A stretch of 64,000 bases of DNA, from assembly GCA_963851295.1 (NCBI GenBank), contig CAWKOS010000005.1, forward strand, positions 62,001 through 126,000, given 5' to 3'. Below the pieces are notes generated by a model. That model ran no database searches. It was not told the origin of the DNA and saw nothing but the letters and a program-made list of their open reading frames with translations. The stretch is from JAOPZW01 sp963851295 (GTDB taxonomy: Bacteria > Actinomycetota > Thermoleophilia > Solirubrobacterales > Solirubrobacteraceae). A program made the translations under genes and the position numbers. This document shows, one piece after another, positions 18,861 to 27,852 of this stretch (position 1 is its first letter; each line of letters opens with the position of its first letter).

Positions 18861-20758
18861 GGGGTGTCCACGTACTGGCGCTGGGCCTCGCGGGCGCGCT
18901 CGTACTCGGCGCGCGCCGCGCGGACGGCGTCGTCGTCGGAGACCTCGGCGACCGGGACGTCCCACCAGCTCTCGTAGGACGGCACGCCGGCGTAGCGGTC
19001 GACCTCGATGTGCACGGCGACCGGGCCGCCGTCGCGGCGGGCCTCGTCCAGTGCGGAGCGCAGCTCGGCGAGCGTGGTCGCGCGCAGGACGCGCACCCCG
19101 AGGCTCTCCGCGTTGGCCGCGAGGTCGACGTGCGAGGCGCGCAGCGGCGCCGCCGGCCCCGAGGCATCGGGCGCGTCGAGCGGCGGGCCTCCGTTGGCGG
19201 CGCGGCGGTAATGGGTGCCGAAGCCCGCCGTGCCGACCGAGCGCGAGAGGGCGCCGATCGACGCGTAGCCGCCGTTGTCGACGATCACCACCACGATGCC
19301 GATGCCCTCCGCGACCGCGGTCGCGAGGTCGCCGGGCATCATCAGGTAGGAGCCGTCGCCCACGAGCACGAAGACGTCGCGCTCGGGAGCGGCGAGCTTG
19401 ACCCCCATCCCACCGGGGATCTCGTAGCCCATGCACGAGTAGCCGTACTCGACGTGGTAGCCCTTGCCGGCGGGGTCGCGCGCGCGCCAGAGCTTGTGCA
19501 GGTCGCCGGGCGCCGAGCCCGCGGCGCAGACGACGACGCCGGTCTCCCCCGCCGCGTCGTTGATGGCGCCGATGACGCCGGCCTGGTGGGGCATCGCCCC
19601 CTCGCGCGGCGCCACCAACCGCGCGACCTCGTCGGCGAAGGCGCGCGCCTCCGCACCCGCGCGGGCGCTCCAGGCCGCGTCGGCGCGGTGGCCGGCGAGC
19701 GCCTCGCGCAGCGCGTCGAGGGCCAGGCGCGCGTCGCCCACGAGCGGCAGCCCGCTGTGCTTGGCCGCGTCGAAGGCGGCGACGTTGACGTTGACGAAGC
19801 GCACGTCCGGGTCCTGGAAGGCGGACTTCGAAGCGGTGGTGAAGTCGCTCCAGCGCGTCCCGACGCCGATCACGAGGTCGGCCTCGCGCGCCAGGCGGTT
19901 GGCCGCCGCCGTGCCCGTGGCGCCGACGGCGCCGAGCGAGAGCGGGTGGCCTGAGGGCAGCGCGCCGCGGCCGGCCTGGGTCTCGGCGACCGGGATGCCG
20001 GTCGCGTCGGCGAAGGCGCGCAGCGCCGCCGTGGCCTCGCTGTAGATCACCCCGCCGCCGGCGACCACGAGCGGGCGGCGCGCGGCGCGCACGAGCTCGG
20101 CGGCCCGCGCGAGCGCGTCGGACGCCGGCGGCTGGCGGTAGACCGTCCACGTGCGCTCGTGCAGGAAGGCCTCGGGGACCTCGAAGGCCTCGGTCTGGAC
20201 GTCCTCGGGCAGCGCGAGCGTCACGGCGCCGGTGTCGGCCTGGTCGGTGAGCACGCGCATCGCCTCCAGAGCCGCGGGGACGAGCTGCTCGGGGCGCTGC
20301 ACGCGCTCGAAGAAGCGCGAGACGGGCTTGAAGCAGTCGTTGACCGACAGGCTGGCGTCGTGGGGCGCCTCGAGCTGCTGGAGCACCGGGTGCGGTGTGC
20401 GCGTGGCGAAGGTGTCCCCGGGCAGCAGCAGCACCGGCAGCCGGTTGATGGTCGCCAGCGCCGCGCCGGTGACCATGTTCGTCGCGCCCGGGCCGACCGA
20501 GGTCGTGCACGCGAAGGTCCCGAGGCGGTTGCGCTGGCGTGCGTAGCCGGCGGCGAGGTGGACCATCGCCTGCTCGTTGCGCGCCTGGTGGTAGGGCAGG
20601 ACGTCGGCGTGCTGCTTGAGCGCCTGACCCATCCCGGTGAGGTTGCCGTGGCCGAAGATGCCGAAGCACCCGGCGAAGAAGGGGTGGGCCTCGCCGTCGC
20701 GCTCGACGCGCTGGGCGGCGAGGAAGCGGACGAGGGCCTGGGCGACGGTGACTCTCAT
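18857..20758 (-). CDS. iolD: 3D-trihydroxycyclohexane-1,2-dione hydrolase (IolD)
   Basis: A 633-residue thiamine diphosphate enzyme that opens the ring of the trihydroxy-dione intermediate to 5-deoxy-D-glucuronate. The N-terminal part has the GCFGIFGHGNLTGMGQAL segment and the catalytic Glu in the QARNEQAMVH region; the C-terminal TPP motif is GDGSYLM through the Asn of VIVDNGGYASIG. Length and order fit IolD and exclude acetolactate synthase. ATG start overlaps the IolC stop by four bases. Confidence 0.94.
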   Translation of the reverse strand: MRVTVAQALVRFLAAQRVERDGEAHPFFAGCFGIFGHGNLTGMGQALKQHADVLPYHQARNEQAMVHLAAGYARQRNRLGTFACTTSVGPGATNMVTGAALATINRLPVLLLPGDTFATRTPHPVLQQLEAPHDASLSVNDCFKPVSRFFERVQRPEQLVPAALEAMRVLTDQADTGAVTLALPEDVQTEAFEVPEAFLHERTWTVYRQPPASDALARAAELVRAARRPLVVAGGGVIYSEATAALRAFADATGIPVAETQAGRGALPSGHPLSLGAVGATGTAAANRLAREADLVIGVGTRWSDFTTASKSAFQDPDVRFVNVNVAAFDAAKHSGLPLVGDARLALDALREALAGHRADAAWSARAGAEARAFADEVARLVAPREGAMPHQAGVIGAINDAAGETGVVVCAAGSAPGDLHKLWRARDPAGKGYHVEYGYSCMGYEIPGGMGVKLAAPERDVFVLVGDGSYLMMPGDLATAVAEGIGIVVVIVDNGGYASIGALSRSVGTAGFGTHYRRAANGGPPLDAPDASGPAAPLRASHVDLAANAESLGVRVLRATTLAELRSALDEARRDGGPVAVHIEVDRYAGVPSYESWWDVPVAEVSDDDAVRAARAEYERAREAQRQYVDTP

Positions 20759-21705
20759 GCGAGGACCTCCTCGGGGACCATCTCGCGCAGCGCCGCGAGC
20801 GTGGGCATCTCGTCGGCGCAGGCCAGCCGCGCCGCGACGTAGGCGCCGGCGGCGTTGGCCAGGCGCACCGCACGCGCGGGCTCCCACCCCTCCAGCAGCC
20901 CGTGCACGAGCGCGCCGCCGAAGGCGTCGCCGGCGCCGAGGCCGTTGACGACCTCGACCTCGACCGGGGGCACCTCGACCAGGGACTCGGCCGTGCGCAC
21001 GAGCACGCCCGCGGGCCCCTGCTTGACGACGGCCACGCGGACGCCGAGCTCGAGCAGCGCCGCGGACGCCTCGCGTGGGTCGCGCGTGCCGACGGCGACG
21101 GCGACCTCGTCGCGGTTGCCGACCGCCACGTCGGCGTGGGCCAGCGCCGCGCGCGCCCACACGCCGGCCTCGGACTCGTCCTGCCAGAACATCGGCCGGT
21201 GGTCGAGGTCGTGGACGGTGACGCCGCCGGCGCCCGCGCGCGCCGCGAGCGCCGTGAGCGTCGCGGTGCGGCTCGGCTCGGCCGACAGCCCGGTGCCCGT
21301 CGTCCAGAAGACGCGCGCGGCGCGGATGGCGTCGAGGTCGAGCTCGTCGGCCGCGAGCGTCATGTCGGGCGCGGTCGGCTCGCGATAGAAGAGCAGCGGG
21401 AAGTCGTCGGGCGGGAAGACCTCGCAGAAGACGACCGGGGTGCGCAGCGTCGGGTGGGTGCCGACCCAGCGCGGGTCGACGCCGAAGCCGCGCAGCGCGT
21501 CGCGGACGTAGGGGCCGAAGGGGTCGTCGCCGACCTTGGTGATCACCGCCGAGCGCGCGCCCAGCCGCGCCGCGGCCACGGCGACGTTGGTCGCGCTGCC
21601 GCCCAGCGACTTGGCGAAGGTCCGCACCTCGGCGAGGCGGACGCCAATCTGCTCGGGGTAGAGGTCGACGCCGACGCGGCCCATCGTGATGAGGTCGAAG
21701 GGCAT
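20755..21705 (-). CDS. iolC: 5-dehydro-2-deoxygluconokinase (IolC)
   Basis: A 316-residue PfkB-family sugar kinase that phosphorylates 2-deoxy-5-keto-D-gluconate. It has the N-terminal GGSATNVAVAAARLG motif and the C-terminal NGLGAGDAFGGALVHGLL motif with the catalytic Asp. The start region MPFDLITMGRVGVDLYPEQIG is typical of IolC. Overlapping stop/start junctions link it with the SDR gene upstream and iolD downstream. The aldolase IolJ that would act next is not in the window. Confidence 0.92.
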   Translation of the reverse strand: MPFDLITMGRVGVDLYPEQIGVRLAEVRTFAKSLGGSATNVAVAAARLGARSAVITKVGDDPFGPYVRDALRGFGVDPRWVGTHPTLRTPVVFCEVFPPDDFPLLFYREPTAPDMTLAADELDLDAIRAARVFWTTGTGLSAEPSRTATLTALAARAGAGGVTVHDLDHRPMFWQDESEAGVWARAALAHADVAVGNRDEVAVAVGTRDPREASAALLELGVRVAVVKQGPAGVLVRTAESLVEVPPVEVEVVNGLGAGDAFGGALVHGLLEGWEPARAVRLANAAGAYVAARLACADEMPTLAALREMVPEEVLA

Positions 21706-22619
21706 CAGGCCGCGACCGCCCGCTCCTCGAGCTCGCGCCGCAGGCCGCCCAACAGCGCGTCGACATCGGGCAGCTCGACGTCGAGCGCCGCCGCCGTCGC
21801 GCGCGCGTCGAGGCTCGTGTCACGGGGCACGCGGCCGCCGCCGAGCGCCGCCGGGTCCGGCGGCCCGACCCGCAGCAGCGCCGGGTCGAGGTCGAAGGCG
21901 GCGACGGCGCGCCGCGCCAGCTCGACGCGGTGCACGGCCTCGCCCCCGCAGCAATGGAAGGTCCCCGTCAGCCCGCGCTCGACCACGCGCCACATGAGCT
22001 CGGCGGCGTCGCTCGCGAGGGTCGGGGTGGCGATCTCGTTGATCTCACGACTCTCCCATACGGTGAACGGCCGCCCGGCCCGCAGCGCCTCGACGATCGA
22101 GAGCACGAGGTAGCCGAAGCCGGCGTCCTGGGCGCGGGGCGGCTCGGACCGCGCCCAGTGGATGCCGTTGACGCCGGCGATCCGCGCCACCGCGCCGCGC
22201 CGCGCGCGCTCGCGCACGACAATCTCGCTCGCCGCCTTCAGGAAGGCGTAGGCGTTGATCGGGTTGGGCGGCTCGTCCTCGGTGGCGCCGGCCTGGGTGC
22301 CGTCGAAGACCCAGTCGGTGGAGACGAGCACGACCTGCGCGCCGACGGCGTTGGCGGCGTCGACGACGTTGCGCGTGGCGCCGACGTAGCCCTCCCACGC
22401 CGCCCGCCGCGCCCCCAGCAGGCCTGCGGGGTCGTTGAGGATCGCGCAGTGGACGATCGCGTCGGGACCCGCCGCCTCGACGGCGCGCCGGACGTCATCC
22501 GCACGCGTGACGTCCACGTCGGCGCGCGAGGGCGCGTCGACCTCGACGCCGTGGGCGGCGAAGACGCGCGCGACGTTGGAGCCCACGAAGCCGCTCGCGC
22601 CGGTGAGGAAGACCCTCAC
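21705..22619 (-). CDS. RmlD-like SDR family oxidoreductase in the inositol operon
   Basis: A 304-residue extended short-chain dehydrogenase close to dTDP-4-dehydrorhamnose reductases. The Rossmann motif is TGASGFVGSNVA at residues 6-17, and the usual catalytic Tyr-x3-Lys appears as YAFLK after STDWVFDGT. No sugar nucleotide genes are nearby; GTGA and ATGA overlaps bind it into the iol operon between the dehydrogenase and iolC. It may act on an inositol derivative such as an epimer or methylated inositol; substrate is unknown. Confidence 0.82.
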   Translation of the reverse strand: MRVFLTGASGFVGSNVARVFAAHGVEVDAPSRADVDVTRADDVRRAVEAAGPDAIVHCAILNDPAGLLGARRAAWEGYVGATRNVVDAANAVGAQVVLVSTDWVFDGTQAGATEDEPPNPINAYAFLKAASEIVVRERARRGAVARIAGVNGIHWARSEPPRAQDAGFGYLVLSIVEALRAGRPFTVWESREINEIATPTLASDAAELMWRVVERGLTGTFHCCGGEAVHRVELARRAVAAFDLDPALLRVGPPDPAALGGGRVPRDTSLDARATAAALDVELPDVDALLGGLRRELEERAVAA

Positions 22620-23677
22620 CGGTCGACCTCCGCGACCGCCACCGGCCGGTTCTCGCGCAGCGAGCGCCACGCCGCCAGGCCGATCACGAGCGGCGCGCGG
22701 CCGTCGGCGACGCCGACGGCCGGCGGCGTGCCGTCGCGCACCGCGGCGACGAAGGCCTCCCATTCGCGCAGGTAGCTGGGCACGTAGCGATCGAGGAAGA
22801 AGTGCGGCAGCGCCGGCGCGCTCGTCCCCGCGGCGGTGCGCACCATCCCCGTGTGCGCGAGCGGGTTCTCCGAGGCCGCCATCCCGAGCGCGCCGAAGGC
22901 CTCGACGCGCTGGTCGTAGCCGTAGGCGGCCTCGCGGCTGTTGTCGATCACGGTCAGGCAGCCGTTGGCGTGGGTCAGGGTCACCACCGCGGTGTCGACG
23001 TCGCCGACCTCGGCGAAGGCCGGCTCGACGCGCAGCGCCCCGCGCGCGTAGACCTCGACGACCTCGCTGCCGGTCACGTAGCGGGCCATGTCGAAGTCGT
23101 GGATCGTCATGTCGAGGAAGATGCCGCCCGACCCGCGGACGTACTCCAGCGGCGGCGGGGCGGGGTCGCGGCTGGAGATGCGCACGAGGTGCACGTCGCC
23201 GATCGTGCCGCCCGCGACCGCCTGCGCCACCGACTGGTGGGCGGGGTCGAAGCGGCGGTTGAAGCCGATCTGGACCGCGATCCCGGCCTCCTGCACGGCG
23301 GCCAGCGCGCGGTCGACCTCGGCCAGATGCAGCGAGACCGGCTTCTCGCAGAACGCCGGCTTGCCCGCTCGCGCGGCGGCGACGAGCAGGTCGGCGTGCG
23401 TCTCGGTCGAGGAGCAGATGGCCACGGCGTCGACGTCGGGCGAGGCGAGCAGCTCGTCGGCGCTCGCGGCCGCCGGCACGCCGAGCTCGGCGCCGACGAC
23501 CACCGCGGCGTCGGGGAAGGCGTCGTGGACCATCGCCAGCGCCGCGCCGGGCACCTGGCGCGCCAGCAGCTCGGCGTGCATGCGCCCGATCCGCCCGACC
23601 CCGACGACGCCCATGCGCACCGGGCGCGTCGTCGCGGGCGGCGCCTTGGCTCCGGGCATGCTGCTCGTGCCGGTCAT
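22616..23677 (-). CDS. iolG: Inositol 2-dehydrogenase-type Gfo/Idh/MocA oxidoreductase
   Basis: A 353-residue NAD-dependent enzyme. An N-terminal Rossmann fold starts at VGVGRIGRMHAEL; EKPVSLHL is the family Glu-Lys-Pro signature, and DMTIHDFDMARYV carries the Asp/His pair expected in inositol dehydrogenases. This fits IolG, which oxidises myo-inositol to scyllo-inosose, the first catabolic step. The ATG directly follows the stop of the other Gfo/Idh gene. Of the two dehydrogenases this one is closer to IolG in length and motifs; the assignment between them is inferred. Confidence 0.85.
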   Translation of the reverse strand: MTGTSSMPGAKAPPATTRPVRMGVVGVGRIGRMHAELLARQVPGAALAMVHDAFPDAAVVVGAELGVPAAASADELLASPDVDAVAICSSTETHADLLVAAARAGKPAFCEKPVSLHLAEVDRALAAVQEAGIAVQIGFNRRFDPAHQSVAQAVAGGTIGDVHLVRISSRDPAPPPLEYVRGSGGIFLDMTIHDFDMARYVTGSEVVEVYARGALRVEPAFAEVGDVDTAVVTLTHANGCLTVIDNSREAAYGYDQRVEAFGALGMAASENPLAHTGMVRTAAGTSAPALPHFFLDRYVPSYLREWEAFVAAVRDGTPPAVGVADGRAPLVIGLAAWRSLRENRPVAVAEVDR

Positions 23678-24940
23678 CTACTCCTCCCGTAGCGAGACGA
23701 CGTCCTCCCAGCGCCCCGACTGCGCGGAGCGCAGCAGGGCGGCCTGCACCGAGACCCAGTCGACCGCCTCGGCGAAGCCGGGCGTGAAGGGCCGCTCCTC
23801 GGCGATCGCCCGGCAGAACTCGAAGTCCTCGATCGTCACGAGGTCCTCGAAGCCGATGGCGTTCGCGCTGCCCGGCACGAAGGCGCCGTGGTAGGGGAAG
23901 CGGTCGCCGCCGAAGACGGTCCGGTAGCCGGTGTGCAGCTCGTCCTCGGCGAGGTACAGCTGCAGCTCGTTGAGCTGCTCGAGGTTCCAGCCCAGGGCGC
24001 CCCTGGTCCCGTAGACGTCGAGGGCGTTCTGGCTCTCGGGCCCGACGATCGTCCGGCTGGCCTCGAAGGTCCCGCGCGCGCCCGACGCGAACTCGCACAG
24101 CATCCCCGCGTAGTCCTCGTTGGTCACCGCGCCGCGCGGGTCGTCGGGGCCGCCGCGCCCGTAGTGGCCTTGGCCGGCCCGGGCGATCGGGCGCTCGGGG
24201 ATGTAGGTCGCCGTCGTCCCCACGACGCGCGTGATCGGCCCGAGCAGCATGTGCGCGAGGTCGACCGAGTGGCTCATCAGGTCGCTGGTCACGCCGTGGC
24301 CGCCCTCGTCGACGAGGAAGCGCCACGAGAGCAGCCCGAGGGGGTCGCTGCCGTACATCGAGAAGAAGCGCCCGCGGTAGTTCGTGATCTCGCCGAGGCG
24401 GCCCTCGGCGATGAGCGCCGCCGCGTAGCGCACGAGCGGCGCCCAGCGGTAGTTGTAGCCCACGCCCGTCGTGACGCCGGCGTGCCGCGCGGCGCGCTCG
24501 GCGCGCACTGTCTGCTCGGGCGTCCCGCCCACGGGCTTCTCGCAGAAGACATGCTTGCCGGCCTGCGCCGCCGCCTCGATGAGCTCGAGGTGGACCATGT
24601 TGGGCGCCGTGACGAAGACGACGTCGACCGCGGGGTCGTCCATGACCGCGCGCCAGTCGGGCACGCCCCGCGCGTAGCCGAACGAGCCGACGGCGTCGTC
24701 GAGGCGCGCCGGCACCGTGTCGCTGCACACGACGAGCTCGGGGTCGAAGGAGCGCTCGGCGAAGAGCGTCGGGATGCGCAGCATCGAGCGGCTGTGGGCC
24801 TGCCCCAGCCACCCGAAGCCGATCAGCCCGATGCCGATGCGCCGTCGCGCGGCGCCACTGCTCGCCGAAAGCGGCCGAACGTCGGTCTTCCCCTGTCCCA
24901 ACGGGGCAATCCCGACGTTCGGCGCATCCGTGGAGGTCAC
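23678..24940 (-). CDS. Second Gfo/Idh/MocA oxidoreductase, repeat-encoded N-terminus
   Basis: A 420-residue NAD(P)-dependent dehydrogenase. The Rossmann motif GLIGFGWLGQAHSRSM starts near residue 39; EKPVGGTPEQ is the conserved signature and SDLMSHSVDLAHMLLG the catalytic region. It probably acts on another inositol isomer. The GTG at 24938-24940 overlaps the ATPase stop (GTGA), so the long start is likely; residues about 7-22 (NVG through KTDVR) are then encoded by palindrome copy C. No ATG lies between the repeat and the Rossmann fold. Confidence 0.87.
   Translation of the reverse strand: MTSTDAPNVGIAPLGQGKTDVRPLSASSGAARRRIGIGLIGFGWLGQAHSRSMLRIPTLFAERSFDPELVVCSDTVPARLDDAVGSFGYARGVPDWRAVMDDPAVDVVFVTAPNMVHLELIEAAAQAGKHVFCEKPVGGTPEQTVRAERAARHAGVTTGVGYNYRWAPLVRYAAALIAEGRLGEITNYRGRFFSMYGSDPLGLLSWRFLVDEGGHGVTSDLMSHSVDLAHMLLGPITRVVGTTATYIPERPIARAGQGHYGRGGPDDPRGAVTNEDYAGMLCEFASGARGTFEASRTIVGPESQNALDVYGTRGALGWNLEQLNELQLYLAEDELHTGYRTVFGGDRFPYHGAFVPGSANAIGFEDLVTIEDFEFCRAIAEERPFTPGFAEAVDWVSVQAALLRSAQSGRWEDVVSLREE
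24876..24921. repeat. 46-bp near-palindrome, copy C
   Basis: Same length and arms as copies A and B (CGAACGTCGGTC left, CCCGACGTTCG right), 36 of 46 positions identical to copy A by hand count and in the same orientation. It lies inside the 5' end of the dehydrogenase gene, 19 kb from the other two, and is read through in frame. Confidence 0.88.
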
Positions 24941-25743
24941 GTCGTCGCCGGCTGGTCGAGGACCCGCTCGAGCTCGTGCGTCAGCGCGTCGAGCTCGGCC
25001 CCGCCGGACATCTGCTTGACGAGTTCGTCGCGCGTGATGTCGGCCTTCTGCCAGTCGCCCATCAGCCGCCCGCGGTTGAGGATCACGAAGCGATCGCCGA
25101 CCGGGTAGGCGTGGTGCGGGTTGTGGGTGATGAAGATGACGCCCAGCCCGCGGTCGCGCGCCTGCGCGACGTAGCGCAGCACGACGCCCGACTGCTTGAC
25201 GCCGAGCGCCGAGGTCGGCTCGTCGAGGATCAGCACCTTCGCGCCGAAGTAGACGGCCCGCGCGATGGCCACCGCCTGGCGCTCGCCGCCCGACAGCGTC
25301 CCGACCGGCTGGTCGGGGTCGCGCACGTCGATCCCCATCTTGCGCAGCTCGCCGACCATCGTGTCCTGCGCGAACTTGACGTCGATGCGCCGCAGCGGGC
25401 CCGACCCCTTCGTCGGCTCGGAGCCGAGGAAGAAGTTGCGCCAGATCGACATCAGCGGCACCGTCGCGAGGTCCTGGAAGACCGTCGCGATGCCGTGCTC
25501 CTTGGCCTCGCGGGGCGAGCCGAAGTGCGTCTCCTGGCCCTCGACGAGCAGCTCGCCCTCGTCGTGCTGGTGCACGCCCGAGAGGATCTTGATGAACGTC
25601 GACTTCCCGGCGCCGTTGTCGCCCAGCACGCAGGTGACCTCGCCGGCGCCGACGCCGACGCTGACGTCCTTCAGCGCGACGACGTTGCCGAAGTACTTCG
25701 AGACGTTGCGGACCTCGAGCAGAGGCGTGCCGTTCTCGCTCAT
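24937..25743 (-). CDS. Inositol/sugar ABC transporter ATP-binding protein
   Basis: A 268-residue single-domain ATPase of the sugar (CUT2-like, FrcA-type) importers. Walker A is LGDNGAGKSTFIK, the signature LSGGERQAVAIARAV, Walker B VLILDEPTSALG, and the switch His in FITHNPHHAYPVGD. Most CUT2 ATPases carry two nucleotide-binding domains; this one has one and would act as a homodimer. ATGA overlap with the permease gene. It powers import of inositol by the adjacent permease and binding protein. Confidence 0.9.
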   Translation of the reverse strand: MSENGTPLLEVRNVSKYFGNVVALKDVSVGVGAGEVTCVLGDNGAGKSTFIKILSGVHQHDEGELLVEGQETHFGSPREAKEHGIATVFQDLATVPLMSIWRNFFLGSEPTKGSGPLRRIDVKFAQDTMVGELRKMGIDVRDPDQPVGTLSGGERQAVAIARAVYFGAKVLILDEPTSALGVKQSGVVLRYVAQARDRGLGVIFITHNPHHAYPVGDRFVILNRGRLMGDWQKADITRDELVKQMSGGAELDALTHELERVLDQPATT

Positions 25744-26834
25744 CGCCGTGCCCCCTCCGCGCGCTTGCGGATGTAGTTGTTGACGAGGACGGCGACCAGC
25801 AGGATCACGCCCAGGAAGAGGTAGCGCCAGTCGGTGTTCCAGCCCGAGAACTGGATCCCGATGAACGCCATCCCGATGATCGTCGCGCCCAGGGAGGCGC
25901 CGATCGCCGAGCCGAAGCCGCCGGTCAGCACGCAGCCGCCGACGACCGCGGCGATGATGAACTGGAACTCGTCGCCGACACCCTGGCCGGCCTGCGTCGA
26001 GGCCAGGCGCAGGGCGATCATGATCCCCGTCAGGGCGCACACGAACGATGTCGTCATGAAGAGGCCGACCTTCACGCGCACGACCGGGACGCCGACGTTG
26101 CGCGCGGCGTTCGCGTCGCCTCCGACGCCGAAGATCCAGTTGCCCACGCGGGTGCGCGCGAGGACCCAGGTGGCGACGATCGTGATCGCGATCCACCACA
26201 GCACCGTGACCTTGAAGTCGTGCGAGCCGAAGCTCCCGCCGAAGATCTTCTCCGCGCCGTCGTAGCCCTTGGCGGTGTCGATGCCGCTGACCGAGACCTG
26301 CTGGGTGATCGCCTTGGTGACGCCCAGGTTGATGCCCTGCAGGATGAAGAAGGTCGCCAGGGTGACGATGAAGCTCGGCAGCTTCGTCGTCATGACCATG
26401 TAGCCGTTGACGAAGCCCACGCCGGTGGCGGCGATGAGCGTGAGCACGATCGCCAGCCAGACGTTGAGGTTCACCTCGGTGGCGAGGATGCCCATCATCA
26501 GCCCCGCCGAGCCGGTCATGACGCCGGCCGAGAGGTCGAACTCGCCGCCGATCATCAGCAGGGCCACGACGACCGCGGGGATGCCGATCGTCGAGGCGAC
26601 GTCGGTCCAGTTGGCGATCCCGTCGAGCTGGAGGAACAGCGAGTTCTGGGTCCAGAAGAAGACCGCCACCACGATCGCCGCCAGCAGGGCGCCGATCTCC
26701 GGCCGGCGCAGGAGGCGCGCCATGGGGCTGATCTGGGCCAGCCGCTCGTCCTGCACCGGAACGGGCGCCGGCGGCGGCTGGGCCGCCGCCGGCGTCGTGG
26801 TCGTCGCCGGGCTCGAGCCCGTCGACTCGGACAT
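25740..26834 (-). CDS. Inositol/sugar ABC transporter permease (RbsC/FrcC type)
   Basis: A 364-residue permease of the branched BPD_transp_2 type, with a cytoplasmic proline-rich N-terminus (residues 1-40) and about ten hydrophobic segments. The GVGFVNGYMVMTTKLPSFIVTL segment (shown in part) and NAARNVGVPVVRVK are typical of ribose/inositol-class permeases. I chose the ATG at 26832-26834; a GTG one codon upstream is equally possible. It lies 7 nt after the binding-protein gene. Confidence 0.9.
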   Translation of the reverse strand: MSESTGSSPATTTTPAAAQPPPAPVPVQDERLAQISPMARLLRRPEIGALLAAIVVAVFFWTQNSLFLQLDGIANWTDVASTIGIPAVVVALLMIGGEFDLSAGVMTGSAGLMMGILATEVNLNVWLAIVLTLIAATGVGFVNGYMVMTTKLPSFIVTLATFFILQGINLGVTKAITQQVSVSGIDTAKGYDGAEKIFGGSFGSHDFKVTVLWWIAITIVATWVLARTRVGNWIFGVGGDANAARNVGVPVVRVKVGLFMTTSFVCALTGIMIALRLASTQAGQGVGDEFQFIIAAVVGGCVLTGGFGSAIGASLGATIIGMAFIGIQFSGWNTDWRYLFLGVILLVAVLVNNYIRKRAEGARR

Positions 26835-26841
26835 CACGTCA

Positions 26842-27852
26842 TCACCGCGTCCCTTGGCCGGCGAGCTTCTCGACGGTGTCGGCGTTGGACTTGTCGACGA
26901 AGCCCGGGCCCGTGAGGACCGGCTGGCCGCCGCCGACGGTGTTGGCGTTGACCTTGAACAGCTTCAGGAACACGATCGGCAGGTAGCCCTGCAGGTACTG
27001 CTGCTGGTCGACCGCGAAGAGCACGGTCCCCGACTTGATGTTCTTGATGATCGACGGGCTGAGGTCGAACGTCGCGATCTTCGCGTCCGAGCTCGCGGCC
27101 TTGACCGCGGTCACCGCGGCGGCCGCGATGTCCGGGTTCAGGGTCATGACCGCGTCATAGGACTTGTCGGCCTGCAGCTTGGACTTGATCTCCGTCTGCG
27201 TGGTCGCGATGTCCGCGGTGCCCTTGACCTGCTGGTTGGTGACCGGGCCGCCGAAGCCCTCCTTGACGCCCTGGCAGCGCTGCTCCAGGCCGATGTTGCT
27301 CTGCTCGTGGATGACGCAGAGCACCTTCTTGACGCCGGCCGCCTTGAGCTTGGCGCCGGCCGCCTTGCCGGCGATCTCCTCGGTCTGCCCGACGTGGGTG
27401 ATGGCGCCGAGCGCCTGGTAGTCGTCGACGCCCGAGTTCAGCGTGATGATCGGGATGCCCGCCGCCTTGGCCTTGGCCAGCGAGCCCTTGATCGCGTCCG
27501 CGTTGGGAACGGACACCGCGAGGCCGTCGACCTTCTGCGAGACCGCGGCGTCGATGAGCTGGGCCTGCTTCTGCGGGTCGTTGTTCGAAGGGCTCCAGAT
27601 GAGCTTGACGCCCTCGTCCTTGGCCGCCTGCTCGGCGCCCTTCTTGACGACCGACCAGAAGGAGCCCTCGTCGCTGTGGGTGACCATGGCGAAGGTCAGG
27701 CCGCTTCCCTGCGTGAGGGTGACGTTGTCGGTGCTCTTCGAGGACGAGGTGGAGTTGCCGTTCTCGTCCTTGCCCGAGTTCCCGCAGCCCGCGACGACCA
27801 GCGCCGCGAGCACCGTCACCAGAAGTCCGAGACTGCCGAGCAGTCGTCTCAT
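26842..27852 (-). CDS. Inositol/sugar-binding lipoprotein
   Basis: A 336-residue substrate-binding protein with a lipoprotein signal: hydrophobic residues 6-21 and lipobox VAGC, so the mature protein is lipid-anchored at the membrane. A Ser/Thr/Asn-rich linker follows, then a Peripla_BP_4 (ribose-binding-like) fold with MVTHSDEGSFWSVV at the start and PDIAAAAVTAV in the second lobe. Operon position makes myo-inositol the likely ligand. ATGA overlap with the gene before it. Confidence 0.9.
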   Translation of the reverse strand: MRRLLGSLGLLVTVLAALVVAGCGNSGKDENGNSTSSSKSTDNVTLTQGSGLTFAMVTHSDEGSFWSVVKKGAEQAAKDEGVKLIWSPSNNDPQKQAQLIDAAVSQKVDGLAVSVPNADAIKGSLAKAKAAGIPIITLNSGVDDYQALGAITHVGQTEEIAGKAAGAKLKAAGVKKVLCVIHEQSNIGLEQRCQGVKEGFGGPVTNQQVKGTADIATTQTEIKSKLQADKSYDAVMTLNPDIAAAAVTAVKAASSDAKIATFDLSPSIIKNIKSGTVLFAVDQQQYLQGYLPIVFLKLFKVNANTVGGGQPVLTGPGFVDKSNADTVEKLAGQGTR

